Shown here: positions 16,482-24,458 of the stretch, piece by piece | Position numbering within the stretch: position 1 is the stretch's first letter | Layout of the letters: each line of letters starts with the position of its first letter | Assembly (NCBI RefSeq): GCF_000712135.1 | Contig: NZ_JOOE01000004.1 | Coordinates: forward strand, 374,501 to 438,500 | Direction: 5' to 3' | From: Sphingomonas sp. UNC305MFCol5.2 | Lineage (GTDB): Bacteria; Pseudomonadota; Alphaproteobacteria; Sphingomonadales; Sphingomonadaceae | Length of the DNA: 64,000 nt | Translations under genes and position numbers: made by a program | Notes under the pieces: generated by a model | Seen by the model: the letters and a program-made list of their open reading frames with translations, nothing else | What the model was told of the DNA's origin: nothing | Database searches by the model: none

Positions 16482-17516
16482 ATGATCCCTGCTCCCTATT
16501 TGCTCTATCTCGGCCACAGCACCGATGCCGTCGGCATCAAGACCTCGCGCGGGCTGGCGGCCTTCCGCCCACAGGATTGCGTTGGGGAGTTTCGGTATGA
16601 TGATTGCCCGCTGACTCTCCATATCCCTCGCATGACGATCGCCGAGGGTGCGGCGGCGGGCGCGAAGACGCTGGTTCTGGGCATCGCAAACTCCGGCGGG
16701 ACGCTGGGGCGCGACCTTGTCGACGATGCCGCGGCGGCGCTCGAGGCGGGGATGAACGTCGCCTCGGGGCTTCACCAGCGGCTGCGCGACGAGCCGCGGC
16801 TGGCGGCGCTGGCGAAGGCGAAGGGGCTCCAGCTGTTCGACGTGCGCGATCCGCCCGCGAACCTCAAGGTCGGCAACGGATATGCGCGCGCCGGGCGCCG
16901 GCTGCTGACGGTGGGCACCGATTGCTCGGTCGGCAAGATGTACACCACGCTGGCGCTGACCCAGGGCATGCAGGCGCGCGGGCTCAAGGCCGATTTCCGC
17001 GCGACCGGCCAGACCGGAATCCTGATCGCCGGCGGCGGCGTGCCGATCGATGCCGTGGTCGCCGACTTCATCTCAGGCGGGATCGAGCAGCTCGCTCCGG
17101 CGCGCGACGATGACGGCTGGGACCTGATCGAAGGCCAGGGTTCGCTGTTCCACCCGAGCTTCGCCGGAGTCTCGACCGGCCTGCTCCACGGCGCGCAGGC
17201 CGAAGCGCTGGTGATGTGCCACGATCCCAATCGGCTCCACATGCGGGGCATTCCCGGCCGCGCGCTGCCCGAGCTGGGCGAGTGCATCGAGATGAACCTG
17301 ACGGTCGCACGGCTGACCAGCCCCGACGTCCGGATGGTGGGCATCTGCCTCAACACTTCGGCGATGGACGTGGCGGAAGCCCGGGCGCTATGTGCGCGGC
17401 TCGAAGACAAATACGGCCTGCCCTGCACCGATCCGATCGCGTTCGGTGTCGATGCGATCCTGGATCAACTGCTATGTCCCGTACCCTCCGCGCGCAGCAC
17501 GACAGCTTCCCGCTGA
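16482..17516 (+). CDS. dgcN: DUF1611 protein, D-glutamate N-acetyltransferase DgcN
   Basis: 344 residues. It has the DUF1611 architecture: an N-terminal domain (about 1-135) and a P-loop-like C-terminal domain with GTDCSVGKMYTTLAL near residue 144, then GQTGILIAGGGVPIDA and DLIEGQGSLFHPS. In characterised bacteria DgcN acetylates D-glutamate, which DgcA then racemises. The adjacent overlapping dgcA makes that assignment strong. The ATG at 16482 is preferred over a GTG just before it and has GGAAGGG upstream. The product is cytosolic. Confidence 0.85.
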   Translation: MIPAPYLLYLGHSTDAVGIKTSRGLAAFRPQDCVGEFRYDDCPLTLHIPRMTIAEGAAAGAKTLVLGIANSGGTLGRDLVDDAAAALEAGMNVASGLHQRLRDEPRLAALAKAKGLQLFDVRDPPANLKVGNGYARAGRRLLTVGTDCSVGKMYTTLALTQGMQARGLKADFRATGQTGILIAGGGVPIDAVVADFISGGIEQLAPARDDDGWDLIEGQGSLFHPSFAGVSTGLLHGAQAEALVMCHDPNRLHMRGIPGRALPELGECIEMNLTVARLTSPDVRMVGICLNTSAMDVAEARALCARLEDKYGLPCTDPIAFGVDAILDQLLCPVPSARSTTASR

Positions 17517-18463
17517 GCCACCCGTTCCGGATCTCCCGCGGCGTCAAGACGCAGGCGGAGGTGATTACGGTGGAGCTGGAGCAGGGAGGCGTGGTCGGGC
17601 GCGGCGAAGGCGTGCCTTATGCGCGCTACGGCGAGAGCATCGAGAGCGCGCTCGCCGCGATCGACGATGTGCGCGGCGCCATCGAAGGCGGCGCCGACCG
17701 AGTGCAATTGCTGGACCTGCTTGGCCCCGGCGCGGCGCGCAACGCCGTGGATTGCGCCTTGTGGGACCTCGAGGCGCGGCTGGGCGGACGCAGCGTCGCC
17801 GCAAAGATCGGCGCGCCTGAACCGGGCAGGCTGGTCAGCGCACTGACGATCGGCATCGACACGCCGATGGCGATGGCGGTCGCGGCGAGCAAGATCGCCG
17901 ATGCGCCGCTGATCAAGGTCAAGGTCGACGCGACGATCCCCGACGCGCAGATCCGCGCGGTGCGCAACGCCGCGCCGAACGCCAAGCTGATCGTCGATCC
18001 AAACGAGAGCTGGGACCAGCAACTGGTGCGGGCGATGCAGATCCTATTGGTGGTGCTGAAGGTCGATTTGCTCGAGCAGCCGGTACCCGCGGGTGCAGAC
18101 GAATGGCTGGAGGCGTTCACTCCGGACGTGCCGATCTGCGCCGATGAATCGGTCCATGTCGCCGCCGATCTCGACGTGGTCGCGCGGCGCTATCAGGTGG
18201 TCAACGTCAAGCTCGACAAAACGGGCGGGCTGACCGAGGCGCTGGCGCTGGCCGAGGCGGCGCGGGCGCGCGGGCTGGGGCTGATGACCGGCTGCATGAT
18301 CAGCTCGTCGCTGTCGATCGCACCGGCGCTGCACGTGGCGCGGATGTCGGATTTCGTCGACCTTGACGGTCCGATCTGGCTCATGGAGGATCGTGCCGGC
18401 GGCGTGCGCGACGAGGCCGGCTGGCTCTGGCCGCCGCAGCGAGGATTTTGGGGAACAGCATGA
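17474..18463 (+). CDS. dgcA: Enolase-superfamily N-acetyl-D-glutamate racemase (DgcA) / dipeptide epimerase
   Basis: 329 residues. Muconate-lactonising subgroup of the enolase superfamily. Catalytic lysine motif LIKVKVDA; metal ligands in IVDPNESW (Asp), LLEQPV (Glu) and CADESV (Asp); second catalytic lysine in VKLDKTGG. Such enzymes epimerise L-Ala-D/L-Glu or N-acetylglutamate. Pairing with DUF1611 points to DgcA, though Ala-Glu epimerase activity cannot be excluded. It overlaps dgcN by 43 bases and the next gene by four (ATGA), so translation is coupled. Confidence 0.85.
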   Translation: MSRTLRAQHDSFPLSHPFRISRGVKTQAEVITVELEQGGVVGRGEGVPYARYGESIESALAAIDDVRGAIEGGADRVQLLDLLGPGAARNAVDCALWDLEARLGGRSVAAKIGAPEPGRLVSALTIGIDTPMAMAVAASKIADAPLIKVKVDATIPDAQIRAVRNAAPNAKLIVDPNESWDQQLVRAMQILLVVLKVDLLEQPVPAGADEWLEAFTPDVPICADESVHVAADLDVVARRYQVVNVKLDKTGGLTEALALAEAARARGLGLMTGCMISSSLSIAPALHVARMSDFVDLDGPIWLMEDRAGGVRDEAGWLWPPQRGFWGTA

Positions 18464-20016
18464 AGGTCGCGCTGCTGATCGGAATCGCGGCTCTGTCCCT
18501 GGGGGCGGCATCGCCGGCTCCGCGCAAGGTCGACCTGCTGATCCGCGGCGGCACGATCTATACGGGTTCGGCCGAACCTTTCGTCGGCGACGTGGCGATC
18601 ACGGGCGACAGGATCGTGTCGGTGAGCCGCCACGCCGACGTCGTCGCCGCGCGCACGATCGACGCCAAGGGCATGATCGTCGCGCCGGGCTTCATCGATC
18701 CGCATACGCATATGGGCGGGGATCTGACGTCGGACGACGCGGCGAAGCGGCTGGTGCCCGCCTTCCTGCTGCAGGGCGTGACCACGGCATTCATCGGTAA
18801 TGACGGCGGTGGCAGCCCGGATGTCGGCAAAGTGCTGGGCAGCGCCGCGGGCAAGCCGGTGGGGATCAACTACGCTGCCTATGTCGGCTTCGGCGCGGTG
18901 CGCGAACAGGTCGTGGGCGAAGCCGATCGGGCGCCGACCGACGCCGAGCTGGCGCAGATGAAAAAGCTGGTGGCGAACGCGATGTGCGAGGGTGCGCTGG
19001 GGTTTTCGACCGGGCTGTTCTATGCGCCGCAGAGCTTCGCCAAGACCGAAGAAGTGGTGGCGCTCGCGCGCGAGGCGGGGAAGCGCGGCGGCGTCTATGA
19101 CAGCCATATCCGCGACGAATCCTCCTACACCGTCGGGCTCGTCGCGGCGATCGACGAGGCGATCGCGATCGGCAAGCAGGGCGGGCTTCCTTCGCATATC
19201 GCGCATATCAAGGCGCTCGGCGTCGACGTGCAGGGCCAGGCACCGGCGATCATCGCCAGGATCGAGGCGGCGCGTCGCGCGGGGCAGAAAGTGACCGCGG
19301 ACCAATATCCCTGGTCGGCGAGCGGCACGAGCCTGGTCGCGTCGCTGATGCCGCTCTGGGCGCAGGACGGTGGACGTCCGGCCTTGCTCAAGCGCTTCGA
19401 CGATCCCGCGCTGGCGGAGAAACTGCGCAGCGGGACCGTCGAGAATCTGCGGAAGCGCGGCGGGGCGGACAAATTGCTGATCGTCGAGGGCAAATACGCC
19501 AATCGCACGCTGGCCGATGTCGCGAAGGAGCTGGGGCAGGACCCGGTACGCGCGGCGATCACGGTGATCCGCATCGGCGATCCGGGTGTGGTCTCGTTCA
19601 ACCAGAGCGAGGCCGACATCACCAGGTTCATGCAGCAGCCCTGGGTGATGACCAGCTCGGACGCATCGGGCGGGCATCCGCGGGTCTATGGCAGCTTCGC
19701 GCGGAAATATGCGAAATACACGAAGGCGGAGCACGCGATCACGCTGCGCCAGTTCGTCGAGCGGAGTTCGGCGCTGACTGCCGATACCTTCGGACTGGCG
19801 GGACGCGGACATCTGCGCGCCGGGGCGTTCGCCGATCTGGTGGTGTTCGATCCCGAGACCTATGCCGCGCGGGCCACGTACGAGCAGCCCAAGCTGACCG
19901 CGCAGGGCGTGCGGACGGTGGTGGTGAACGGCGTGGTCGCGGTCGACAACGGCGCGCTGACGGGCAAGGCCGCGGGACGCGCGCTGGCGCATCGGCCGAC
20001 GGGGACGTGCAGGTGA
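18460..20016 (+). CDS. N-acyl-D-amino-acid deacylase (D-aminoacylase), exported
   Basis: 518 residues. Metal-dependent amidohydrolase. The N-terminal signal peptide MKVALLIGIAALSLGAASPA implies periplasmic action. Metal-binding DPHTHMGG is near residue 80, then the family's GALGFSTGLFYAP, DSHIRDESS, SHIAHIKALG and the catalytic aspartate region MTSSDASGGHP. It releases free D-amino acids from N-acyl-D-amino acids or D-peptides. The ATG overlaps the dgcA stop (ATGA) and GGGGAA precedes it. The context suggests D-glutamate-containing substrates. Confidence 0.88.
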   Translation: MKVALLIGIAALSLGAASPAPRKVDLLIRGGTIYTGSAEPFVGDVAITGDRIVSVSRHADVVAARTIDAKGMIVAPGFIDPHTHMGGDLTSDDAAKRLVPAFLLQGVTTAFIGNDGGGSPDVGKVLGSAAGKPVGINYAAYVGFGAVREQVVGEADRAPTDAELAQMKKLVANAMCEGALGFSTGLFYAPQSFAKTEEVVALAREAGKRGGVYDSHIRDESSYTVGLVAAIDEAIAIGKQGGLPSHIAHIKALGVDVQGQAPAIIARIEAARRAGQKVTADQYPWSASGTSLVASLMPLWAQDGGRPALLKRFDDPALAEKLRSGTVENLRKRGGADKLLIVEGKYANRTLADVAKELGQDPVRAAITVIRIGDPGVVSFNQSEADITRFMQQPWVMTSSDASGGHPRVYGSFARKYAKYTKAEHAITLRQFVERSSALTADTFGLAGRGHLRAGAFADLVVFDPETYAARATYEQPKLTAQGVRTVVVNGVVAVDNGALTGKAAGRALAHRPTGTCR

Positions 20017-20042
20017 TGGACCCGGCGTGCCGATCTCTTCAG

Positions 20043-20155
20043 CCGTCACCCCCGCGAAAGCGGGGGCCCATCTCCTGCCGGCGCGGCAGGCACCACAGCC
20101 GTCGTACTGCCTGGAGGGAACACGAGATGGGCCCCCGCTTTCGCGGGGGTGACGG
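20043..20155. repeat. Nested inverted repeat (32-base perfect arms)
   Basis: Arms at 20043-20074 and 20124-20155 are perfect reverse complements (left begins CCGTCACCCCCGCGAAAGCG). Each arm is itself a short palindrome around GCGAAAGC. A smaller CTGCC/GGCAG stem lies inside. It separates the deacylase and symporter genes on the same strand and could form a cruciform or attenuating hairpin. It belongs with the other G/C-rich intergenic palindromes of this window. Confidence 0.82.
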
Positions 20156-20173
20156 TAAAGAGCGTGGATTTCC

Positions 20174-21418
20174 ATGCTGAGGCGCTGGTTCGGCATCGCG
20201 CTGTGGAAGCGCGTGCTCGGGGCGCTGGCGCTCGGGCTCGTCTTCGCGTTGGTCTGGCCGCAGGGCACGCCGTACGTCCAGTTCATGGGCGATCTGTTCG
20301 TCCGTGCGATCCGGATGCTCGTGGCGCCGATCGTGCTGGTGACGATCGCGGCGGGAATCACTGCGCTGGCCGATCCCAAGCGGCTCGGCGGGCTTGGCGG
20401 ACGGACGGTCGGCTTGTTCGCGCTGACCACGGCGATCGCCGTCTCGGTGGGGATGCTGGTCGCCACTCTGGTGCAGCCGGGGGTTGGCGCGGCGCTGGGC
20501 AATGCGGCGCCGCACGCGCTGGGCGAGCCGGTGACGCCGTACCAGCAGCTCATCGGGATCGTGCCGCTCAACATCTTCGAGGCGCTCGCCAAGGGCGACA
20601 TGCTTGCGTTGATCTTCGTCGCGATCCTGGTGGGCGTGGGCACCGTGGTGGCGGGCGAGCCGGGCAAGCCCTTCGCTTCGCTTCTGCAATCGACGTCGGC
20701 GGTGCTGCTCAAGGTCGTCGGGATCGTCATGGAGGCGACTCCCTTCGGCGTGTTCGCGCTGATCGCGAACGCAGTGGCGGCGAACGGCGCGGCGGTGTTC
20801 GTCAATGTCGGCTGGCTGGCGCTGGCGGTGGTGCTGGGCAGCCTGATCCAGATAGTCGTGGTGCACAGCCTGATCCTCAGGCTGCTCGCCAGGCTGCCGC
20901 TGCTGCCCTTCTTCCGCGGGATCATCGATGCGCTCGTCGTCGCCTTCTCGACCGCGTCGAGCTCGGCCACCTTGCCGGTGGCGATGCGGGTGGCGGAGAA
21001 GAATCTGGGCGTGGCGCGGCCGGTCTTCTCGACGGTGCTGCCGCTGGGCGCGAGCATCGGCAAGGACGGCACGGCGATGTATGTCGGACTGCTCTCGATG
21101 TTCGCATTGCAGGCCTTCGGCACCCCGCTGACGCCGCAGGTCTATGGCATGGTGCTGCTGACCGGCGCGCTTGCCGCGTTCGGGACGGCGCCGGTGCCGT
21201 CGGCGTCGCTGTTCATGCTCGCGGCGGTGCTTTCGGCGGTGGGCGTACCGCCCGAACAGACCGCCCTGGTGGTCGGTTTCGTGCTGCCGTTCGACCGGCT
21301 GCTCGACATGACCCGCACGGTGCCGAGCGCGAGCGCGAACCTCGTGGTGGCGACGACCGTGGCGCGCTGGGAAGGCGAACTGGACGAGGAAGTCTATCGG
21401 GCGAGGGACGACGCCTGA
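20174..21418 (+). CDS. Dicarboxylate/amino acid:cation symporter (DAACS/GltP family)
   Basis: 414 residues with eight or more hydrophobic segments and two re-entrant hairpins. Family motifs: VAPIVLVTIAAGIT, the serine-rich hairpin FSTASSSATLPVAM, the central TM7-like ASIGKDGTAMYV, and GTAPVPSASLFMLAAVL followed by PFDRLLDMTRT. It imports C4-dicarboxylates or glutamate/aspartate with Na+ or H+. Its place behind dgcN-dgcA and the D-aminoacylase suggests it brings the released glutamate into the cell. Confidence 0.92.
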   Translation: MLRRWFGIALWKRVLGALALGLVFALVWPQGTPYVQFMGDLFVRAIRMLVAPIVLVTIAAGITALADPKRLGGLGGRTVGLFALTTAIAVSVGMLVATLVQPGVGAALGNAAPHALGEPVTPYQQLIGIVPLNIFEALAKGDMLALIFVAILVGVGTVVAGEPGKPFASLLQSTSAVLLKVVGIVMEATPFGVFALIANAVAANGAAVFVNVGWLALAVVLGSLIQIVVVHSLILRLLARLPLLPFFRGIIDALVVAFSTASSSATLPVAMRVAEKNLGVARPVFSTVLPLGASIGKDGTAMYVGLLSMFALQAFGTPLTPQVYGMVLLTGALAAFGTAPVPSASLFMLAAVLSAVGVPPEQTALVVGFVLPFDRLLDMTRTVPSASANLVVATTVARWEGELDEEVYRARDDA

Positions 21419-21523
21419 ATCCCCCTCTCGCTCAGTGTGGGAGGTGGATGCGATGCCCGGCGGTTATGCCCTGCTTCGCGCTGGACGGTTGCCCGGGCGC
21501 GGTTTCGTATTAGGCTTTCGCAC

Positions 21524-22957
21524 ATGAAACGATCGCTGCTGCTTCCGCTCCTCCTCGTCGCCACGCCCGCGCTCGCGCAGCAGAGCCTGCAGCAGCGCGT
21601 CGAGGCGAAGCTCGGCGAGGCGCCGACCGGCACGCGCTTCGGGCTGGTGGTGACGGACGCGGACGGCAAGGAGATCGTCGCGGTCAATCCCGACGGGCGG
21701 TTCATGCCGGCGTCGAACACCAAGATGTTCACCACCGCCGCGGCCTATGCCTCGCTGGTCGGGCTCGACCGGCCCGACACGGCGGGCGGCGCGGCGGTGC
21801 GCATCGAGGGACAGGACGTCATCCTCGAAGGGCATGGCGATGCGCGGCTCTCCAGCGCGGCGGACTGCAAGGTGGATTGCCTCGCGACGCTGGCCGACGC
21901 GGTAGCGGCGAAGACCAGGCAGGTGCGCAACGTCGTCGGCGACGACACGGCGTTCCCCGACCAGCGCTGGAGTCCGGGGATGAGCTGGAACAACATTCCC
22001 AGCCGCTACGGCACGGGCATTTCGGCGCTTACGCTCGACGACAACGAACTGGTGATCGAGGTGACGCCGGGTGCGATCGGTGCGCCGCCCAGGGTGACGG
22101 CGCCGATCGATTATTATGCCATTGAGAATCGCGCAGTGACGGTGGCCGGGTCGGAGAACCGGCTCGGTTACGATCGCGCGCCCAACGGCACGCCGCTGCG
22201 GATCACCGGTACGATCGGCGCGGACGCCACGCCCGAGACGCAGCGCGTCGGGATCGACGATCCGGCGCATTACGCCGCGTGGCGCTTCGAAACCCTGCTC
22301 AAGGCGCGCGACGTCGAAGTAACCGGGAGCAATGCGGCGCGACATCGTCCGCTGATGCCGAGCGACGATCCAGCGGTGCGCGGCAATGCTCCGCCAGCGC
22401 GTCCGCCGGCACAGGCGCCGCTGGCGAAGCTGGTTCCGCCGCCGCTGGCCGAGGATATCGTGTTCATCAACAAGGTCAGCCAGAACCTCCACGCCGAACT
22501 GCTGCTGCGGCGGGTGGGCCTGAAGCGCGGCGGCGGATCGATCGCCGACGGGATGGTCGAGGTTCGCGCGATGCTCGATACGGCGGGGGTGCCGCGCACC
22601 GCCTGGGACCTGTCCGACGGTTCGGGCATGTCGACCTACAACCGCGCAGCGCCGCGCGGGACGGTGCAGATGCTCCGCTGGATTTCAGCCCAGCCCTGGG
22701 GCGCGGCGTGGCGCGCGACGCTGCCGATCGGCGGCGTCGACGGGACGCTGTCGCGGCGGTTCAAGGGGACGCTGCTGGAGGGCAAGGTCTTCGCCAAGAC
22801 GGGGACGATCAACGCGACCAATGCGCTGTCGGGCTATCTGATCGCGAAGAGCGGGAAGATGCTGACCTTCGCGTCCTTCGCCAACGACGTGCCCGCCGAC
22901 GCGAGCGCGACGAAGTTCATCGACGCGGCGCTGGTACTAGTGGCGGAGGCAAACTAG
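21524..22957 (+). CDS. dacB: D-alanyl-D-alanine carboxypeptidase/endopeptidase (PBP4 type)
   Basis: 477 residues, class C penicillin-binding protein of the S13 family. The signal peptide ends ATPALA near residue 18. The active-site SxxK is in MPASNTKMFT (Ser64), an SxN-type motif lies in SDGSGMSTYN, and KTGTI is near the C-terminus. The large insert between SxxK and SxN is characteristic. It cleaves D-Ala-D-Ala termini or meso-DAP crosslinks of peptidoglycan in the periplasm. The start at MKRSLLL fits the signal sequence. Confidence 0.93.
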   Translation: MKRSLLLPLLLVATPALAQQSLQQRVEAKLGEAPTGTRFGLVVTDADGKEIVAVNPDGRFMPASNTKMFTTAAAYASLVGLDRPDTAGGAAVRIEGQDVILEGHGDARLSSAADCKVDCLATLADAVAAKTRQVRNVVGDDTAFPDQRWSPGMSWNNIPSRYGTGISALTLDDNELVIEVTPGAIGAPPRVTAPIDYYAIENRAVTVAGSENRLGYDRAPNGTPLRITGTIGADATPETQRVGIDDPAHYAAWRFETLLKARDVEVTGSNAARHRPLMPSDDPAVRGNAPPARPPAQAPLAKLVPPPLAEDIVFINKVSQNLHAELLLRRVGLKRGGGSIADGMVEVRAMLDTAGVPRTAWDLSDGSGMSTYNRAAPRGTVQMLRWISAQPWGAAWRATLPIGGVDGTLSRRFKGTLLEGKVFAKTGTINATNALSGYLIAKSGKMLTFASFANDVPADASATKFIDAALVLVAEAN

Positions 22958-22966
22958 GCTGGGCCG

Positions 22967-23293
22967 ATGTTCGTCCCGCTTCCCATCCTGATCGCCCTCG
23001 GCCTCCTGATCCTTGCGCTGATCGCCATGGCCGCGCGCGGGGGGCGAAGGCGCGATCCGCTGATGGGGGGTGTGCCGCCCGTCCATCGCGGCACGAGGCC
23101 GGTGCCGACCGCAGCGCTTCCGTCGGCGGGACTTCCGGCCGGCACATTGTCGCCCGAAGTCGAGCAGCAGGTTCGCGCAGAGTTGGCCGCCGGCCGCAAG
23201 ATCCAGGCGATCAAGATCGCGCGCGACGCGACGCTTCTCGGGCTGAAGGAAACGAAGGATCTTGTCGAGGCGATGGAGCGGCGGGCCCCTTAA
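22967..23293 (+). CDS. Membrane-anchored ribosomal L7/L12 C-terminal-domain-like protein
   Basis: 108 residues. An N-terminal transmembrane helix (LPILIALGLLILALIAMAAR), a short linker, then residues about 65-108 resembling the L7/L12 C-terminal fold: KIQAIKIARDATLLGLKETKDLVEAME. True L7/L12 lacks a membrane helix and is longer, so this is a domain relative and not the ribosomal stalk. It starts nine bases after dacB. Function is unknown; binding of a translation-factor-like partner at the membrane is speculative. Confidence 0.72.
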   Translation: MFVPLPILIALGLLILALIAMAARGGRRRDPLMGGVPPVHRGTRPVPTAALPSAGLPAGTLSPEVEQQVRAELAAGRKIQAIKIARDATLLGLKETKDLVEAMERRAP

Positions 23294-23323
23294 AGATTGA
23301 TCTGGCTGCGTTGAAGCATTTGT

Positions 23324-23422
23324 GTTCCCCGACGAAGGCGGGGGCCCAGTTTCGACAAATTGGAGAAGGCATCCCGCCCTCGACGGTGACTCGCGACTGG
23401 GCCCCGGCCTTCGCCGGGGAAC
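23324..23422. repeat. Inverted repeat between convergent genes
   Basis: GTTCCCCGACGAAGGCGGGG at the left end pairs imperfectly with CCCCGGCCTTCGCCGGGGAAC at the right end, around a central CAGTTTCGA...TCGCGACTGG partial repeat. It lies between the rightward L7/L12-like gene and the leftward serine hydrolase and could serve both as terminator. Same general class as the other palindromes in this window. Confidence 0.7.
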
Positions 23423-23447
23423 AGATTCAAACGCGCCGAAGCCGTCT

Positions 23448-24458
23448 CTAGCCTTCTTGCCCGTCCCATGCCGCGATGACGGCGTCGCCCGTCTCGGGCC
23501 GCAGCTGGAAAATGCCGCTGTCGAAATGCCGGGTGGGGTGGACGCGGTTGGTGAGCAGGGTCCAGGCGAGACCGCGATCGAAATCGACCCACAGGCCGGT
23601 GCCGGTGAAGCCGGTATGGCCGATCGTCTCGTCCGAGCATGCCTGGCCTCCCGACCAGCCGGCGAACTTGCGTTCCCAACCGCAGGTGCGGTGCCCATAT
23701 TGGGGCGTGCGGATCGCTTCGAGCATAGCGGGGCTCGCGCCGCTTCCGTCCAGAAGCCCGCGGGCGAAGTCGAGCACGCCGGCGACCGTGCCGAACAGCC
23801 CGGCATGGCCGGTCTGGCCGCCCATCGCGAAGCAGTTTTCGTCATGGACTTCGCCTGCCAGCACGCGGCCGCGCCAGGCGCAATGCTCGGTGGCGACGGC
23901 GGGACCGGGGGGCGGGCCGAAGCTAACGCCCTGGCCCAGCTCCCACGCGCCGAGCGGCCGGCCGGTGATCCGCTCGATCGCGATGCCGAGCAGGATGAAG
24001 TTTATGTCCGAATAGACCGGCGGGCCGTGGCGCCACTCGCGCTGCAGGACGAAGGCGCGGAGGCGCGCGGGATCGTCGCCATAGGTGTAGATCGGCTCGA
24101 CCGCGGGAAAGAAGCTGCGGTGGGCGAGGCAGTCGCGGAAGGTGAGTCTGCGTTCGGGGGCGTTGGCGACGTCGTATTGGCGGAGATCGGGGATCGCGGT
24201 GGTCAGGGGGGCGTCGAGATCGAGCCGTCCTTCGTCGGCGAGGCGCAGGATCATCGTCGTGGTGGCGATCACCTTCGAGACCGAGGCGAGGTCGAACCAG
24301 TGATCCTCGGTCAGGTCCTCGGGCTCGGGCACCAGCGCGGCCTTGCCCGCATGGCGGACCCAGCGACGGCCATCGGCCGCGACCACACCCAGCGTTGCAC
24401 CGGGGATGCGCCTGTCGGCGATCGCGGCGGCGGCGGGAGCGAAGGCGGTGTCGATCAT
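23448..24458 (-). CDS. Serine hydrolase, beta-lactamase/D,D-peptidase family
   Basis: 336 residues. SxxK in LASVSKVIATT near residue 60, the YxN motif in PVYSDINFILLG, and a C-terminal GHTGFTGTGL replacing KTG. No signal peptide is evident, so it is likely cytosolic. Its ATG overlaps the stop of the upstream AmpG-like permease by four bases (ATGA). That tight pairing suggests it processes a peptide or muropeptide delivered by the permease; this is inference from context. Confidence 0.86.
   Translation of the reverse strand: MIDTAFAPAAAAIADRRIPGATLGVVAADGRRWVRHAGKAALVPEPEDLTEDHWFDLASVSKVIATTTMILRLADEGRLDLDAPLTTAIPDLRQYDVANAPERRLTFRDCLAHRSFFPAVEPIYTYGDDPARLRAFVLQREWRHGPPVYSDINFILLGIAIERITGRPLGAWELGQGVSFGPPPGPAVATEHCAWRGRVLAGEVHDENCFAMGGQTGHAGLFGTVAGVLDFARGLLDGSGASPAMLEAIRTPQYGHRTCGWERKFAGWSGGQACSDETIGHTGFTGTGLWVDFDRGLAWTLLTNRVHPTRHFDSGIFQLRPETGDAVIAAWDGQEG

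Noticed and set aside
18193..21123. 976-codon minus-strand frame
   Set aside because: Antisense to D-aminoacylase, symporter and dgcA, which have clear motifs. It arises from high GC content.
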